Assembly (NCBI GenBank): GCA_006742785.1 | Contig: AP019755.1 | Coordinates: forward strand, 930,001-994,000 | Direction: 5' to 3' | DNA: 64,000 nucleotides | Origin: Nitrosomonas stercoris | GTDB lineage: Bacteria > Pseudomonadota > Gammaproteobacteria > Burkholderiales > Nitrosomonadaceae | Shown here: in pieces, positions 19,315 through 30,848 of the stretch | How the letters are laid out: the number at the start of each line of letters is the position of its first letter | How positions within the stretch are numbered: position 1 is the first letter of the stretch | Made by a program: the position numbers and the translations under genes | The notes under the pieces: model-generated | Databases searched by the model: none | The model's input: the letters and a program-made list of their open reading frames with translations, nothing else | What the model was told of the DNA's origin: nothing

Positions 19315-19363
19315 GAACTGAATCCATACACCAAATCAACAAATCACCTAGGGAGAGAAAATA

Positions 19364-20227
19364 ATGCAAGCAAATATCCAGGCTTTCTTTGATCCTGCTA
19401 CCTGGACAGTCAGCTACATCGTGTTCGACAAGCCAGGAGGTCACTGCGCCATTATTGATCCAGTGTTGGACTACGATCCTAAATCTGGACGAACCAAACA
19501 CCATTCCGCCGATATCTTGATTAAATTCGTACGTGCTCAAAACCTAACAACCGATTGGTTGCTGGAAACTCACGCACATGCTGATCATCTTTCTTCCGCC
19601 CATTACCTGCAGCAGCAACTAGGCGGTAAAACAGCCATAGGCAGTCAGATTCCTGCTGTACAACAGTTTTTTAAGAAACTATTTAATTTAGGAACAAATT
19701 TTCAGCCCGATGGCTCACAATTTGATCATCTGTTTAGCGATGGAGATACTTTTCAGGTAGGGGAGTTACAAGGTAAGGCAATTCTTGTGCCTGGACATAC
19801 GCCGACCGATCTTGCTTATCAATTTGGTGACGTTATTTTCATTGGTGATACGATGTTCATGCCTGATGTTGGGACAGCACGTGCTGATTTTCCTGGTGGA
19901 GATGCGCGCCAACTTTATCGTTCTATCCGCAAACTGCTGGATAATTATCCACCAGAAACAAGGTTATTAATGTGTCACGACTATCCACCTGGAGATCGTC
20001 CGGTACAGTGGGAAAGCACTGTTGCCGAGCAACGTGCCAATAATATTCACGTCCGCGATGGAATTAGCGAAGATGAATTTGTTGCAATGCGTACTACACG
20101 TGATGCAACGCTGGATGTTCCGGTACTGATCCTGCCTTCCATTCAGGTCAACATCCGGGCAGGACAAATGCCACCGGTGGAAGACAACGGCACAACTTAT
20201 TTGAAGATACCAATCAATAAACTATAA
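19364..20227 (+). CDS. Persulfide dioxygenase-type metallo-beta-lactamase-fold protein
   Basis: This 287-residue protein has the metallo-beta-lactamase signature THAHADHL (His70, His72, Asp74, His75), a later VPGHTPTD and a metal-bridging Asp in IFIGDTMF. The pattern is that of Blh/ETHE1-type persulfide dioxygenases, which use one Fe(II) to oxidise glutathione persulfide to sulfite. It lacks the DUF442 domain that the Blh proteins of Xylella and Agrobacterium carry; here that domain is on the SQR protein across the divergent promoter. A GGGAGAG ribosome site precedes the ATG. The product sulfite would be the natural cargo of the TauE/SafE exporter. Confidence 0.9.
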   Translation: MQANIQAFFDPATWTVSYIVFDKPGGHCAIIDPVLDYDPKSGRTKHHSADILIKFVRAQNLTTDWLLETHAHADHLSSAHYLQQQLGGKTAIGSQIPAVQQFFKKLFNLGTNFQPDGSQFDHLFSDGDTFQVGELQGKAILVPGHTPTDLAYQFGDVIFIGDTMFMPDVGTARADFPGGDARQLYRSIRKLLDNYPPETRLLMCHDYPPGDRPVQWESTVAEQRANNIHVRDGISEDEFVAMRTTRDATLDVPVLILPSIQVNIRAGQMPPVEDNGTTYLKIPINKL

Positions 20228-20240
20228 CAATACTTGTTGC

Positions 20241-20286
20241 CATTTTTTGGCCAGCTAACTGTAACAGGTTGACTGGCCAAAAAATG
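20241..20286. terminator. Bidirectional intrinsic terminator
   Basis: A perfect 14-bp inverted repeat, CATTTTTTGGCCAG (20241-20254) and its complement (20273-20286), sits between two convergent genes. Each arm ends in a six-base T or A tract, so it can terminate transcription from both sides. Confidence 0.85.
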
Positions 20287-20289
20287 CTA

Positions 20290-20874
20290 CTACCAATAGC
20301 GAACGTTGCCGGTATCCACATGGATAAAGTTCGATTCAGGATAATAACCCACTCCCCCCGCACGCATAGACATAGCCACTTGCTTTAATGTGTTAAGCGG
20401 TACGCCAGGTAAACGGATATCAATTGCTCTGCCTTGCATATGCATGCTTTTCTTGGCAACACCGTTGCTTCTTGCAGCAAGTTTGGCATTAGTCGCTGGT
20501 GAACGATAACCGGAAATTACCTGAAATTCTTTGCTGCTGCCCGTTTTATAGTGCAGTTGTTGAATCAAATCAAGCAGGCTTGGATCAATTGGATGCCGCT
20601 CACCCGAACGATGGTCACGTAACACTGTGGCGATTTCCTGCAACGCTTCCGGAATATATTTTCCTTGCTCCCAGTAAGCGGTCTTGATACGTTCTCCGGT
20701 ATGCAAATTCAACAAGGATAAACGTTTTTCGTAGACACGGGCATAAGCAGCATTGGCTACTGGCATCGCAAACATTGCACATGCACCCAAGCCAACCTGC
20801 AACAATCGGCGACGTGCGCGACCTTGTTCAGTCAACGTTTCTAGATTGTCTGCAATAATCAACTCTGGCATCAA
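20290..20874 (-). CDS. YcbK-like periplasmic peptidase (DUF882, M15A type), Tat-exported
   Basis: The protein has 194 residues. The N-terminus holds a twin-arginine signal (RARRRLLQVGLGACAMF). The mature domain has the peptidase M15A/DUF882 pattern: SGYRSPATNAKLAARSNGVA, then KKSMHMQGRAIDIRLPG and FIHVDTGNVRYW, whose His and Asp residues are zinc ligands in related D,D/L,D-carboxypeptidases. It probably trims peptidoglycan or a related polymer in the periplasm. E. coli carries ycbK next to the L,D-transpeptidase gene ycbB, and the same pair occurs here (48 bases apart, same strand). An AGGAT ribosome site precedes the ATG. Confidence 0.88.
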   Translation of the reverse strand: MMPELIIADNLETLTEQGRARRRLLQVGLGACAMFAMPVANAAYARVYEKRLSLLNLHTGERIKTAYWEQGKYIPEALQEIATVLRDHRSGERHPIDPSLLDLIQQLHYKTGSSKEFQVISGYRSPATNAKLAARSNGVAKKSMHMQGRAIDIRLPGVPLNTLKQVAMSMRAGGVGYYPESNFIHVDTGNVRYW

Positions 20875-20922
20875 TATCCTCCATAATTAGCGAGATTAAA
20901 AATCGTAATAAATATTCCTGGA

Positions 20923-22641
20923 TTACCAATGGGCATAGGCAAGCGCTCGCTCGTCACGTCCGTATACATCAGATGAAAAATGAACTTCATCCTGTTCATC
21001 ACTCCAGGTTGTTAAATACAACAAATAAACTGGCACACGTTCTGCAAGATTCACTGTACGCGTCTTGCCACTGGCTATTTTTTCAGCAAGATCTGCTTGT
21101 TCAAATGCACCTCCCAATACGAACTCAGCTAGTTGTAATGGCCTTTCCAATCGAATACAACCTGAGCTGAAAGTACGAACATCTCTTTTGAACAAATATT
21201 TGGATGGCGTATCGTGCAGGTAAATGCTGAAGGGATTGGGAAACATGAATTTAATGGTTCCTAACGCATTTCTTCTGCCTGGGTCTTGGCGAAAAACATA
21301 GGGAAGGGAGCTACTATTGATCGAATGCCAGTCAATGGAATACGAATCGATCTCAGATTCATATTGGTAATCAGAAAAAACTCTAATACCTTGAGAAACA
21401 AAATAATCCGGATTATTTTTTTGCTTGGGCAACAAATCCTTGCGCGCGATACTACGCGGTACATTCCAGTATGGATTAAGCACTAGATGTGAGATCTTGC
21501 TACTAAAACTGGGTGTTGAACGATAACCGCGTCCAACAACAATACGCATATCAAATATTCGTTCATCATTTTCAATTGCAGCCAGATCAAATCCGGCAAT
21601 GTTAACCAGTATATAGCGCTTACCAAGCTCTTTTGGTAACCAACGCAAACGTTCTAGCGAAATACGTAAACGTCGCACGTGCTCATCTGGTGTCATATTT
21701 AATGCTTGTCGGGTATTTTTACCAATTATACCATCAGCATTTAATCCATATTGACGTTGAAAAGTGCGAATTGCTGTTTCTAGCTGACCGTCATAAAGAT
21801 CATTATCATCTGCAACAATATCGTATTCTGGTTTTTCAAACACATGATGGGCTTCCAGAATGCGTTGACGAATTAACGGGATAGAAGCGTGCCTACTATA
21901 TGGATGAATCGATAAAGCACTTTCCGGTATATGCATTTGTGAGGTTATGTCTGCCAGTAGCCGAAACTCACGCAATGATTGCTTCAATAAACGATATTGC
22001 GGGATACTCGGTAACAAATCAGTGAAAATCTGTTGCAATTCTCCGGAAGCGATTGCTTTATGCAAAAATGCGACTGCATCAAATTTAGATTGTGGAATGT
22101 GCCAATCGGGATCTGCCAAAGCAGCGTCTAATCTACCACGATACCAATCACGAGCAAGAGCAAGTAATGCTCGGGTGATATCCAGTTCCAGTGGCAAAGA
22201 CACTTCATCATAAGACGCCGTTGCATGCTGTGCTTGTAAAAAAGCACTACGGTAATCATCACTGCTCAGCCCTTCTTCATCAGCTTGTTCAATTAGTGCC
22301 AGCGCTGTATTCAGTAAATCAGATGCGTGATCCGACAATACCCACACGGGTTGATAATCACGCTGGGCATAAAATCGCTGCAAATTTTTCTGTTCACTGT
22401 CACCCTGATAACTCGCAATATTACTTGTCAGTTGTGCACGAATTGATTCTGCATCCACAATAGCCAGATTTTCAGCCCTTGCAGGTGACGTTGTTGCTAG
22501 CAATATCAGAATGGTTAAACAATATGATAAAGTCAGAAAAGTAAACGTAGGCCGTAACTTCAGCGGTATTTGAACAAACAACAGAAGAATATTTTCTGTC
22601 TGAACCGCAAAGTTCGTCACTCGTCTGATTATTCTTTGCAT
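20923..22641 (-). CDS. L,D-transpeptidase of the YcbB/LdtD type
   Basis: At 572 residues, the protein has a membrane or signal segment at about 30-55, a scaffold domain, a peptidoglycan-binding repeat (YDGQLETAIRTFQRQYGLN, GIIGKNTRQALN) and a YkuD catalytic domain with SIYLHDTPSKYLF and the active-site SSGCIRLERP. It forms 3-3 cross-links in peptidoglycan, can bypass penicillin-binding proteins, and acts in the periplasm. The length matches YcbB. It is probably co-transcribed with the DUF882 gene downstream and runs divergently from dnaA. Confidence 0.93.
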   Translation of the reverse strand: MQRIIRRVTNFAVQTENILLLFVQIPLKLRPTFTFLTLSYCLTILILLATTSPARAENLAIVDAESIRAQLTSNIASYQGDSEQKNLQRFYAQRDYQPVWVLSDHASDLLNTALALIEQADEEGLSSDDYRSAFLQAQHATASYDEVSLPLELDITRALLALARDWYRGRLDAALADPDWHIPQSKFDAVAFLHKAIASGELQQIFTDLLPSIPQYRLLKQSLREFRLLADITSQMHIPESALSIHPYSRHASIPLIRQRILEAHHVFEKPEYDIVADDNDLYDGQLETAIRTFQRQYGLNADGIIGKNTRQALNMTPDEHVRRLRISLERLRWLPKELGKRYILVNIAGFDLAAIENDERIFDMRIVVGRGYRSTPSFSSKISHLVLNPYWNVPRSIARKDLLPKQKNNPDYFVSQGIRVFSDYQYESEIDSYSIDWHSINSSSLPYVFRQDPGRRNALGTIKFMFPNPFSIYLHDTPSKYLFKRDVRTFSSGCIRLERPLQLAEFVLGGAFEQADLAEKIASGKTRTVNLAERVPVYLLYLTTWSDEQDEVHFSSDVYGRDERALAYAHW

Positions 22642-23002
22642 TTATAAAAATTTTCAAAGAATTGATAAAGGCTACTTTGTACCATAGCTTCCTAGCCTGA
22701 TAAAATGACGATTAAAGAGGTAAATTTGAAAGATGAGTAGCAATTCTCTAATATAAGACTGCTCATTATTTGCGATCCGCAATCAATTAAATTCCACTTC
22801 ATCCGGCAGGATAACGTTTTTGATGGAATTTAATTATACTGAACCCGCCAGCAAATAACGAAACTCATACCAAACTGAATGACAAAAAGTTTTTATTTCG
22901 TTGCTCGGCATTGAGCTGTTAACGACTTATTACTCGTCCTGTCTATTTTTCATAGTTCCACCGGAACACTTTTTAAATCCGGGTTAATTTTTCCTATTTG
23001 TC
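22642..23002. promoter_or_regulatory. Divergent intergenic region upstream of dnaA with a long inverted repeat
   Basis: These 361 bases hold no gene that I can see. A perfect 12-bp inverted repeat, AATTAAATTCCA (22785-22796) and TGGAATTTAATT (22824-22835), frames a 27-base loop. It is not followed by a T-run. I found no perfect DnaA box here, and the rpmH gene that often lies next to dnaA is absent. The dnaA and L,D-transpeptidase promoters must be within it. Confidence 0.55.
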
Positions 23003-24394
23003 ATGCAGAAAATAGAAACTTTCTGGCGTACCTGTCTGAAACATTTTGAACAAGAACTCAATGCACAACAGTTCAATACCTGGATCAAACCACTTAAGCT
23101 GGAAGTCTGTCCAGATGAGGAAAACACACTAATTCTAATTGCACCCAATCGTTTCGTGCTGCAGTGGATCAAAGACAATTTTGTTCATCCTATCAACGAA
23201 ATGGCATACAGCCATTTTGCTGAAAAAATCAATTTCAAGCTAGAACTAGAAAATCCAACGCACAACCAGACAATAGCTGAAGAACAAATCTCCAATCCAA
23301 CCAACAAGGAAAAAAATAATTTAATAATAAAAAACCCAATACGTTCTGCCCCTGCTAAACCCAGAAAACCTAGTTCTAATCGGCTAAACCCAGCCTTCAC
23401 ATTTGAAGCATTTGTCACTGGAAAAGCCAATCAGCTGGCGCGTGCTGGCGCCATTCAAGTGGCAGAGCGCCCTGGCATTGCTTACAACCCTTTGTTTATT
23501 TACGGCGGCGTGGGGTTAGGCAAAACACATCTGATGCACGCCATCGGTAATTATGTAATAGAGCTAGATGCAACGGCAAAAATTCGCTATGTCCACGCTG
23601 AAAAATATGTGTCCGATGTAGTCAGTGCCTACCAGCACAAATCATTTGACAAATTCAAGCTTTATTACCATTCACTGGATTTGCTATTGGTGGATGATGT
23701 TCAGTTTTTCAGCGGTAAGAACCGCACACAGGAAGAGTTCTTCTATGCCTTTAATGCGTTAATCGAGGCACATAAACAAGTCATCATTACTTCTGATTGT
23801 TATCCTAAAGAAATTTCCGGACTAGAAGAACGTTTAGTATCAAGATTTGGCTGGGGATTAACTGTTGCCATCGAACCGCCTGAGCTAGAAATGCGTGTAG
23901 CTATTCTGCTCAAAAAAGCAATCGCTGAAAAAGTTGAACTAGATGAAAACACCGCCTTTTTCATTGCTAAATATATTCGCTCAAATGTCAGAGAGCTAGA
24001 AGGCGCATTAAAACGAGTATTAGCCTATTCCCGTTTCACTGGCCAATCCATTTCTCTTGCTTTGGCCAAAGAAGCACTTAAAGACCTGTTAGCAATACAA
24101 AATCGGCAAATCTCGATTGAAAATATCCAGAAAACAGTCGCAGATTACTACAAGATAAAAGTAGCCGATATGTATTCAAAAAAACGTGTAAGGGCCATTG
24201 CTCGCCCCCGGCAAGTAGCAATGGCCATTGCCAAAGAACTGACTCAATCCAGTTTGCCCGATATTGGTGAAGCCTTCGGCGGCAGAGACCACACCACGGT
24301 GTTATATGCTCATCGAAAAATTATGGAATTGCGTGGATCAGATCCTGCTGTCAATCGGGATTACAACGCGCTCATTCATATTCTGCAAGGATAA
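23003..24394 (+). CDS. dnaA: Chromosomal replication initiator DnaA
   Basis: The 463 residues show all four domains. The N-terminal DnaB-interacting domain (1-80, NTWIKPLK) is followed by a short Lys/Asn-rich linker (85-130). The AAA+ core has Walker [10 protein letters not shown] (168-176) and Walker [11 protein letters not shown]. The C-terminal DNA-binding domain carries the signature [15 protein letters not shown]. DnaA-ATP binds TTATCCACA boxes and melts the origin. It heads the rightward dnaA-dnaN-gyrB series, with candidate boxes just downstream. Confidence 0.99.
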   Translation: MQKIETFWRTCLKHFEQELNAQQFNTWIKPLKLEVCPDEENTLILIAPNRFVLQWIKDNFVHPINEMAYSHFAEKINFKLELENPTHNQTIAEEQISNPTNKEKNNLIIKNPIRSAPAKPRKPSSNRLNPAFTFEAFVTGKANQLARAGAIQVAERPGIAYNPLFIYGGVGLGKTHLMHAIGNYVIELDATAKIRYVHAEKYVSDVVSAYQHKSFDKFKLYYHSLDLLLVDDVQFFSGKNRTQEEFFYAFNALIEAHKQVIITSDCYPKEISGLEERLVSRFGWGLTVAIEPPELEMRVAILLKKAIAEKVELDENTAFFIAKYIRSNVRELEGALKRVLAYSRFTGQSISLALAKEALKDLLAIQNRQISIENIQKTVADYYKIKVADMYSKKRVRAIARPRQVAMAIAKELTQSSLPDIGEAFGGRDHTTVLYAHRKIMELRGSDPAVNRDYNALIHILQG

Positions 24395-24685
24395 ATAATG
24401 ATTTCAAACACACATGAATTGTTCAAAACCTGCTTTTAAGTAAGATATTGAACAGGTTTCAAGAAGCTGTGCATAATTACGCACAATTAACGTTATATTT
24501 TGTGGATAACTCACATTTTTTCTGTACCGGAAATTTAGTGCACAATTTATCCACAGTCCATACCCAAAATATACAAAACTAATTAATTACATAAATATAT
24601 AATAAATAAGCGTTTTTTGTACTTATCCTAATTTTACTGATTGTTTAATTATTACTATTAGTTTTTTAAATAAAAAATAAAGTAA
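24395..24685. other. Probable chromosomal replication origin (oriC)
   Basis: The 291-base dnaA-dnaN gap contains two perfect DnaA boxes, TGTGGATAA (24501-24509, minus) and TTATCCACA (24547-24555, plus), in opposite orientation. A one-mismatch box TGTGCATAA lies at 24468-24476. An A/T-rich stretch from about 24575 to 24685 could serve as the unwinding element. This layout next to dnaA is common for bacterial origins. The exact limits cannot be set from sequence alone. Confidence 0.75.
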
Positions 24686-25807
24686 ATGAAACTAACCCTA
24701 TCCGATCGAGATTTACTATTCAAACCACTACAAACTGTCAGCGGTATCGTGGAACGAAGACATACGCTTCCTATTCTTCTAAATACGCTAATTGAAGTAA
24801 AAGAAGGAAAATTGACATTAGTTACCACTGATCTGGAAATAGAAGCTGAGTCCACCTCCGACATCGTCGAACTGGCACAACAAGAATCTCTACGCACCAC
24901 TATTTCTGTTAAAAAGTTACAAGATATACTACGTGCCTTACCCTCTGGTTCCCCAGTGGAACTAATTCGTTCAGAAAGTCGATTGCAGATTGTTTCTGGT
25001 AAAAGTCGCTTCGTATTACAACTATTACCTGCTGAAGATTTTCCAAGAATGGCCAAGGATAATGAATCCAGCCATACAACATTCACTCTACCGCAGCAAA
25101 TCCTGAAAAAACAGCTACAACAAGTCGCTCATGCCATGGCACAGCAAGATTTGCGTTATTATCTCAATGGGATGTTGCTCCTAATTGAAAACCAACAATT
25201 GCTATTGGTTGCCACTGATACGCACCGACTAGGGATTACAACCATTAATCTGGAAATACCAGCTGAAAGGTCCGAAACTATCATCCCACGTAAAACTGTA
25301 CTGGAGCTAATCAGACAACTAGAAGACAATGATCAGCCAGTAACCATAGAAATTTATTCCAAAAAAATATGTTTCCGCTTGCCTAACACAGTTTTGATGT
25401 CAAAAGTCATTTCTGGAAAATTCATTGATTTTAAACGTGCTATTCCGCAAAGTAGTGCTTTTCAGTTTGATGTCAGTCGCCTTGATCTTTTGCATGCGCT
25501 ACAGCGAATAGCAATTATTACCAGCAGTAACGACTTATTTCGTAGCGCCCACCTTATTATTGCTAACAACAAATTAAACTTATCAGCCAAAAATAAGGAA
25601 CAGGAAGAAGCACAGGAAGAACTTGAAATTGTCTATACAGATGAAACTATTGACACCAGCTTTAATATTGTTTACTTGATGGAGGTACTCAATAGTCTCG
25701 ATAGCGAACATATTCGGTGTTCCTTTGAAAGTGCACAAAGTGCTGTACTGATAACCTTACCTGATAGCGATCAGTTCAAGCACATCTTGATGCCATTGCG
25801 CGAATGA
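24686..25807 (+). CDS. dnaN: DNA polymerase III beta subunit (sliding clamp)
   Basis: The 373-residue length is normal for the beta clamp. The three-fold repeated clamp domain is recognisable, with the opening MKLTLSDRDLLFKPLQTVSG, RHTLPILLNTL, and a C-terminus ending ...MPLRE, close to the usual MPMRL. The dimer encircles DNA and tethers polymerase III and repair polymerases. It lies directly after the probable origin and before gyrB in the conserved order. Confidence 0.98.
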   Translation: MKLTLSDRDLLFKPLQTVSGIVERRHTLPILLNTLIEVKEGKLTLVTTDLEIEAESTSDIVELAQQESLRTTISVKKLQDILRALPSGSPVELIRSESRLQIVSGKSRFVLQLLPAEDFPRMAKDNESSHTTFTLPQQILKKQLQQVAHAMAQQDLRYYLNGMLLLIENQQLLLVATDTHRLGITTINLEIPAERSETIIPRKTVLELIRQLEDNDQPVTIEIYSKKICFRLPNTVLMSKVISGKFIDFKRAIPQSSAFQFDVSRLDLLHALQRIAIITSSNDLFRSAHLIIANNKLNLSAKNKEQEEAQEELEIVYTDETIDTSFNIVYLMEVLNSLDSEHIRCSFESAQSAVLITLPDSDQFKHILMPLRE

Positions 25808-25812
25808 TGTGA

Positions 25813-28290
<2,478 letters not shown>

Positions 28291-28324
28291 TGATAGCAAC
28301 CCAAACCGGTTGCGAGGTGTTTTT

Positions 28325-28765
28325 ATGTCAACAAAATTGAATAAATCACTGAATCAGTCACAAAATATTCACTTGCTTCAGCTGCATGCTTCGCCTGTCG
28401 TGCGCTGGCTTTACATGAGTATAGGCATCATTGCTCTGTTGCTGGGCATCGCGGGTATATTTTTACCTATATTGCCTACCACTCCCTTCATCTTGTTGGC
28501 AACCGGCTGTTTTGCGCGCAGTTCCAAACGCTTCCACGGTTATTTGCTGAATCACCGCATTGCCGGCCCTATTATTCAGGAATGGTGCGAACATCGCAGC
28601 GTAACGCGGCAAGTCAAACACTGGGCCTATTTTGTTATGACGCTATCCTTTGGCAGCTCCATCTTGATCGTCTCTTCCTGGGGATTAAGAGCCATGCTGG
28701 TTGGCATAGCAATGGTTTTGTTCCTGTTTATCTGGCGTATTCCAATACGTGCTGAAGCGCAGTAG
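28325..28765 (+). CDS. YbaN-family (DUF454) inner-membrane protein
   Basis: From ATG 28325 (ribosome site GAGGTG) the protein has 146 residues. An upstream in-frame start at 28280 would overlap gyrB and is unlikely. It contains two or three hydrophobic stretches and the DUF454 hallmark: GIAGIFLPILPTTPFILLA, then CFARSSKRFHGYLL and GPIIQEW. Its function is unknown in the family. The short gap to gyrB suggests that it may be read from the same transcript. Confidence 0.88.
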   Translation: MSTKLNKSLNQSQNIHLLQLHASPVVRWLYMSIGIIALLLGIAGIFLPILPTTPFILLATGCFARSSKRFHGYLLNHRIAGPIIQEWCEHRSVTRQVKHWAYFVMTLSFGSSILIVSSWGLRAMLVGIAMVLFLFIWRIPIRAEAQ

Positions 28766-28789
28766 ATTGCGATTACCGGTTGCCTTGTT

Positions 28790-29527
28790 GTGAAGGATGA
28801 AAAGGTACGCATCTCCAAATTAATGTCGGCACAGGGCATGTGCTCACGCAGGGAAGCGGATCACTATATTGCGCAAGGCTGGGTATATGTGGATGGTGAA
28901 CAGGTTTGCGAACTGGGAACAAAAATATTTCCCTGGCAACAGATTACACTTGCGCAAACTGCACAAGCCAAACAAAATCAGCGTGTAACAATCCTACTGA
29001 ATAAACCAGTTGGCTATGTATCCGGACAACCAGAACCTGGCTATCAACCAGCTGTCAGCCTTATTCAACCTGCCTCTCATTTTGAGCGTGACCGAGCTCG
29101 TCAAAAATTTAATCGATCACACTTGAAACAATTGGCGCCTGCTGGCCGGCTTGATATTGATTCACAAGGTTTGCTGGTGTTAACGCAAGATGGGCGCATT
29201 GCCAAACAATTAATTGGCGAGCATTCGTCTATCAAAAAGGAATATCTGGTGCGTATTAGCGGTCATTTAACGCAAAAAGAATTGGCATTGCTAAATCATG
29301 GCCTGGAACTGGATGGACAACCGTTAAAACCCGCGCAGGTGAGTCGCCTGAATAATGATCAACTACGCTTCATTTTGCAAGAAGGAAAAAAACGCCAGAT
29401 ACGGCGCATGTGCGAATTGGTTGGATTAAGAGTCACCGGTTTAAAACGTGTCAGCATCGGCCGCGTCAAACTGGCTGATTTGCCGGAAGGGAAATGGCGT
29501 TATCTGGCTAAAAATGAATCGTTTTAA
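28790..29527 (+). CDS. RluF/RsuA-family 23S rRNA pseudouridine synthase
   Basis: This is a 245-residue protein with an N-terminal S4 RNA-binding domain ([24 protein letters not shown]) and a catalytic domain with [14 protein letters not shown] (catalytic Asp at residue 122) and [14 protein letters not shown] near the end. The family isomerises uridine in rRNA (RluF) or tRNA. Overall it resembles RluF more than RsuA, but the target position cannot be proved. The start is a GTG at 28790. The following 130 bases lead to the tRNA promoter. Confidence 0.88.
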   Translation: MKDEKVRISKLMSAQGMCSRREADHYIAQGWVYVDGEQVCELGTKIFPWQQITLAQTAQAKQNQRVTILLNKPVGYVSGQPEPGYQPAVSLIQPASHFERDRARQKFNRSHLKQLAPAGRLDIDSQGLLVLTQDGRIAKQLIGEHSSIKKEYLVRISGHLTQKELALLNHGLELDGQPLKPAQVSRLNNDQLRFILQEGKKRQIRRMCELVGLRVTGLKRVSIGRVKLADLPEGKWRYLAKNESF

Positions 29528-29593
29528 AGTAGCTTTACCTAAACAGCAAAGTATTTTATGCAGTTGCAATGGTAGTAATATCAAGCGTAATTC

Positions 29594-29621
29594 TTGACAA
29601 AATCAAAGGGGTCTCTATAAT
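29594..29621 (+). promoter_or_regulatory. Near-consensus sigma-70 promoter of the tRNA array
   Basis: TTGACA (29594-29599) and TATAAT (29616-29621) are both perfect hexamers, separated by 16 bases. The tRNA-Gly gene starts 40 bases downstream, as expected for a strong stable-RNA promoter. Confidence 0.85.
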
Positions 29622-29660
29622 CACCGATCTGCCGAGAGGCAAATCTTGATCTGAATATTT

Positions 29661-29736
29661 GCGGGAATAGCTCAGTTGGTAGAGCGCAACCTTGCCAAGG
29701 TTGAGGTCGCGAGTTCGAGACTCGTTTCCCGCTCCA
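29661..29736 (+). tRNA. tRNA-Gly (GCC)
   Basis: These 76 bases fold as a cloverleaf with acceptor stem GCGGGAA/TTCCCGC, D-loop AGCTCAGTTGGTAGAG, anticodon GCC in CTTGCCAAG, T-arm GAGTTCGAGACTC and an encoded CCA end. It is first in a three-tRNA array. Confidence 0.97.
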
Positions 29737-29842
29737 GTTTTATATTGTATCCTGCATCCTTCTATATTTTTGATCAGCTCAATATTCTCATGCTTTGGTA
29801 TCGTGTAACAAACGATGTCTTAAAACAGCTACAGCAACTCAT

Positions 29843-29916
29843 GGCGGGGTGGCAGAGTGGTTATGCAGCGGCCTGCAAAGCCGTGTACGCCGGTTCGATT
29901 CCGGCCCCCGCCTCCA
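29843..29916 (+). tRNA. tRNA-Cys (GCA)
   Basis: A 74-base cloverleaf with acceptor stem GGCGGGG/CCCCGCC, anticodon GCA in CCTGCAAAG, T-loop GGTTCGATTCC and an encoded CCA end. Confidence 0.97.
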
Positions 29917-29940
29917 TAACTTCAGCAAATATATGTCATT

Positions 29941-30030
29941 GCCCGGGTGGTGAAATTGGTAGACACAAGGGACTTAAAATCCCTCGGACATAAAACGTCC
30001 GTGCCGGTTCGATTCCGGCCCCGGGCACCA
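29941..30030 (+). tRNA. tRNA-Leu (UAA)
   Basis: This class-II tRNA of 90 bases has acceptor stem GCCCGGG/CCCGGGC, anticodon TAA in GACTTAAAATC, a long variable arm (CGGACATAAAACGTCCG), T-loop GGTTCGATTCC and an encoded CCA end. An IS remnant begins within 35 bases of its 3' end. Confidence 0.97.
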
Positions 30031-30064
30031 CAGCAGAATGCTTAAACCCAACTAGGTAGTGTAG

Positions 30065-30433
30065 TCACGAGATACTTGCCCAAAGGGCGATACATCTAAT
30101 TTGTACAGCAGCAAGGAAAGAAGAAGTATTTTTAGCATACCTTGTAGCAATGCTGCGCCATTGTTTGAGATGCAAAAAAGCATTCTCGGCCAGATGCCTC
30201 AGTTTATACAATTCTTTATCATAAGATCTTTGTATCTTTCGGTTTTTCTTCGGAGGAATAACCACCTTCATTCCCTGTTTTTCCGCCTGTTCAATAATGG
30301 CATTACTATCGTAGCCACGATCTGCCAACAGATAATGTGCGTCTATTCCTGCGATCAGGTGGCTAGCTTGTGTGTAATCAGCAGTGGTACCTTGTGTAAC
30401 AAGGATTCTGACCGGTATACCATGCCCATATCG
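30065..30433 (-). pseudogene. IS5-family transposase, C-terminal remnant
   Basis: Leftward translation gives about 123 residues of a DDE transposase: GIPVRILVTQGTTADYTQA, LLADRGYDSNAIIEQA, VIPPKKNRKIQR and HLAENAFLHLKQWRSIATRY. The second catalytic Asp (in ADRGYDS) and the third acidic residue (in the AENAF block) are present. The N-terminal half is missing, and the frame hits a stop just upstream (about 30440). It is unrelated at sequence level to the IS at 62043, so it represents another insertion. Its position directly behind the tRNA array is typical of an integration hot spot. Confidence 0.85.
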
Positions 30434-30534
30434 TCCAGATCAGTGGTAACAGTTATCGCTTAAAGGGTAAAACAACAGCAGGCGTTTTACCAGCCGTTGA
30501 AGTAACCACAAACTGACCCATGAAAAAAACACAG

Positions 30535-30594
30535 GTGGGTCAAATTTAAATTATCGTTTTTATACCGTAAGTGGGTCAAAATTAGATTGTCGTT
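30535..30594. repeat. Two 24-bp near-identical tandem-spaced repeats (possible IS end)
   Basis: GTGGGTCAAATTTAAATTATCG (begins 30535) and GTGGGTCAAAATTAGATTGTCG (begins 30571) are similar units 36 bases apart. A short inverted TGACCCA (30514-30520) faces the first. Multiple terminal repeats of this kind occur at ends of IS21-like elements, but no transposase of that type is nearby. Confidence 0.5.
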
Positions 30595-30634
30595 GACAGC
30601 TGTCTCGTGCCTGTCAGTATCGCCACTTGTTTTC

Positions 30635-30650
30635 ATATCAATATTGATAT
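30635..30650. promoter_or_regulatory. 16-bp perfect palindrome, candidate HicB operator
   Basis: ATATCAATATTGATAT is a perfect palindrome centred about 20 bases before the hicA start. HicB antitoxins with a C-terminal DNA-binding domain repress their own operon, so this is the natural candidate site. Confidence 0.6.
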
Positions 30651-30662
30651 ATCATTTCATTG

Positions 30663-30848
30663 ATGAATGGAAAGGAAATCATCACGAAACTGGCGATGGC
30701 AGGTTGGCGATTGTATCGAATTAATGGCAGTCATCACATCATGCATAAAGATGGTGTTTCCGTGAGTGTTCCTGTGCATGGTTCAAAAGATCTGAGAATT
30801 GGCACGGTGCTATCGATTGGTAAACAGACTGGAGTAAAACTGAAATGA
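30663..30848 (+). CDS. hicA: HicA-type mRNA interferase toxin
   Basis: This 61-residue protein has the double-stranded RNA-binding-like HicA fold: GKEIITKLAMAGWRLYRI, then the catalytic-His motif GSHHIMHKDG and VPVHGSKDLRIGT. HicA cleaves mRNA and arrests growth until neutralised by HicB. ATG 30663 is preferred over the TTG one codon earlier. Its stop overlaps the hicB start (ATGA). Confidence 0.92.
   Translation: MNGKEIITKLAMAGWRLYRINGSHHIMHKDGVSVSVPVHGSKDLRIGTVLSIGKQTGVKLK

Noticed and set aside
22642-23002. Region upstream of dnaA as the main origin
   Set aside because: No perfect TTATCCACA box was found there, whereas the dnaA-dnaN gap has two perfect boxes and an A/T-rich tract.
30101-30463. 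120-codon plus-strand frame after the tRNA array
   Set aside because: It is antisense to the clear IS5-family transposase remnant and has no features of its own.
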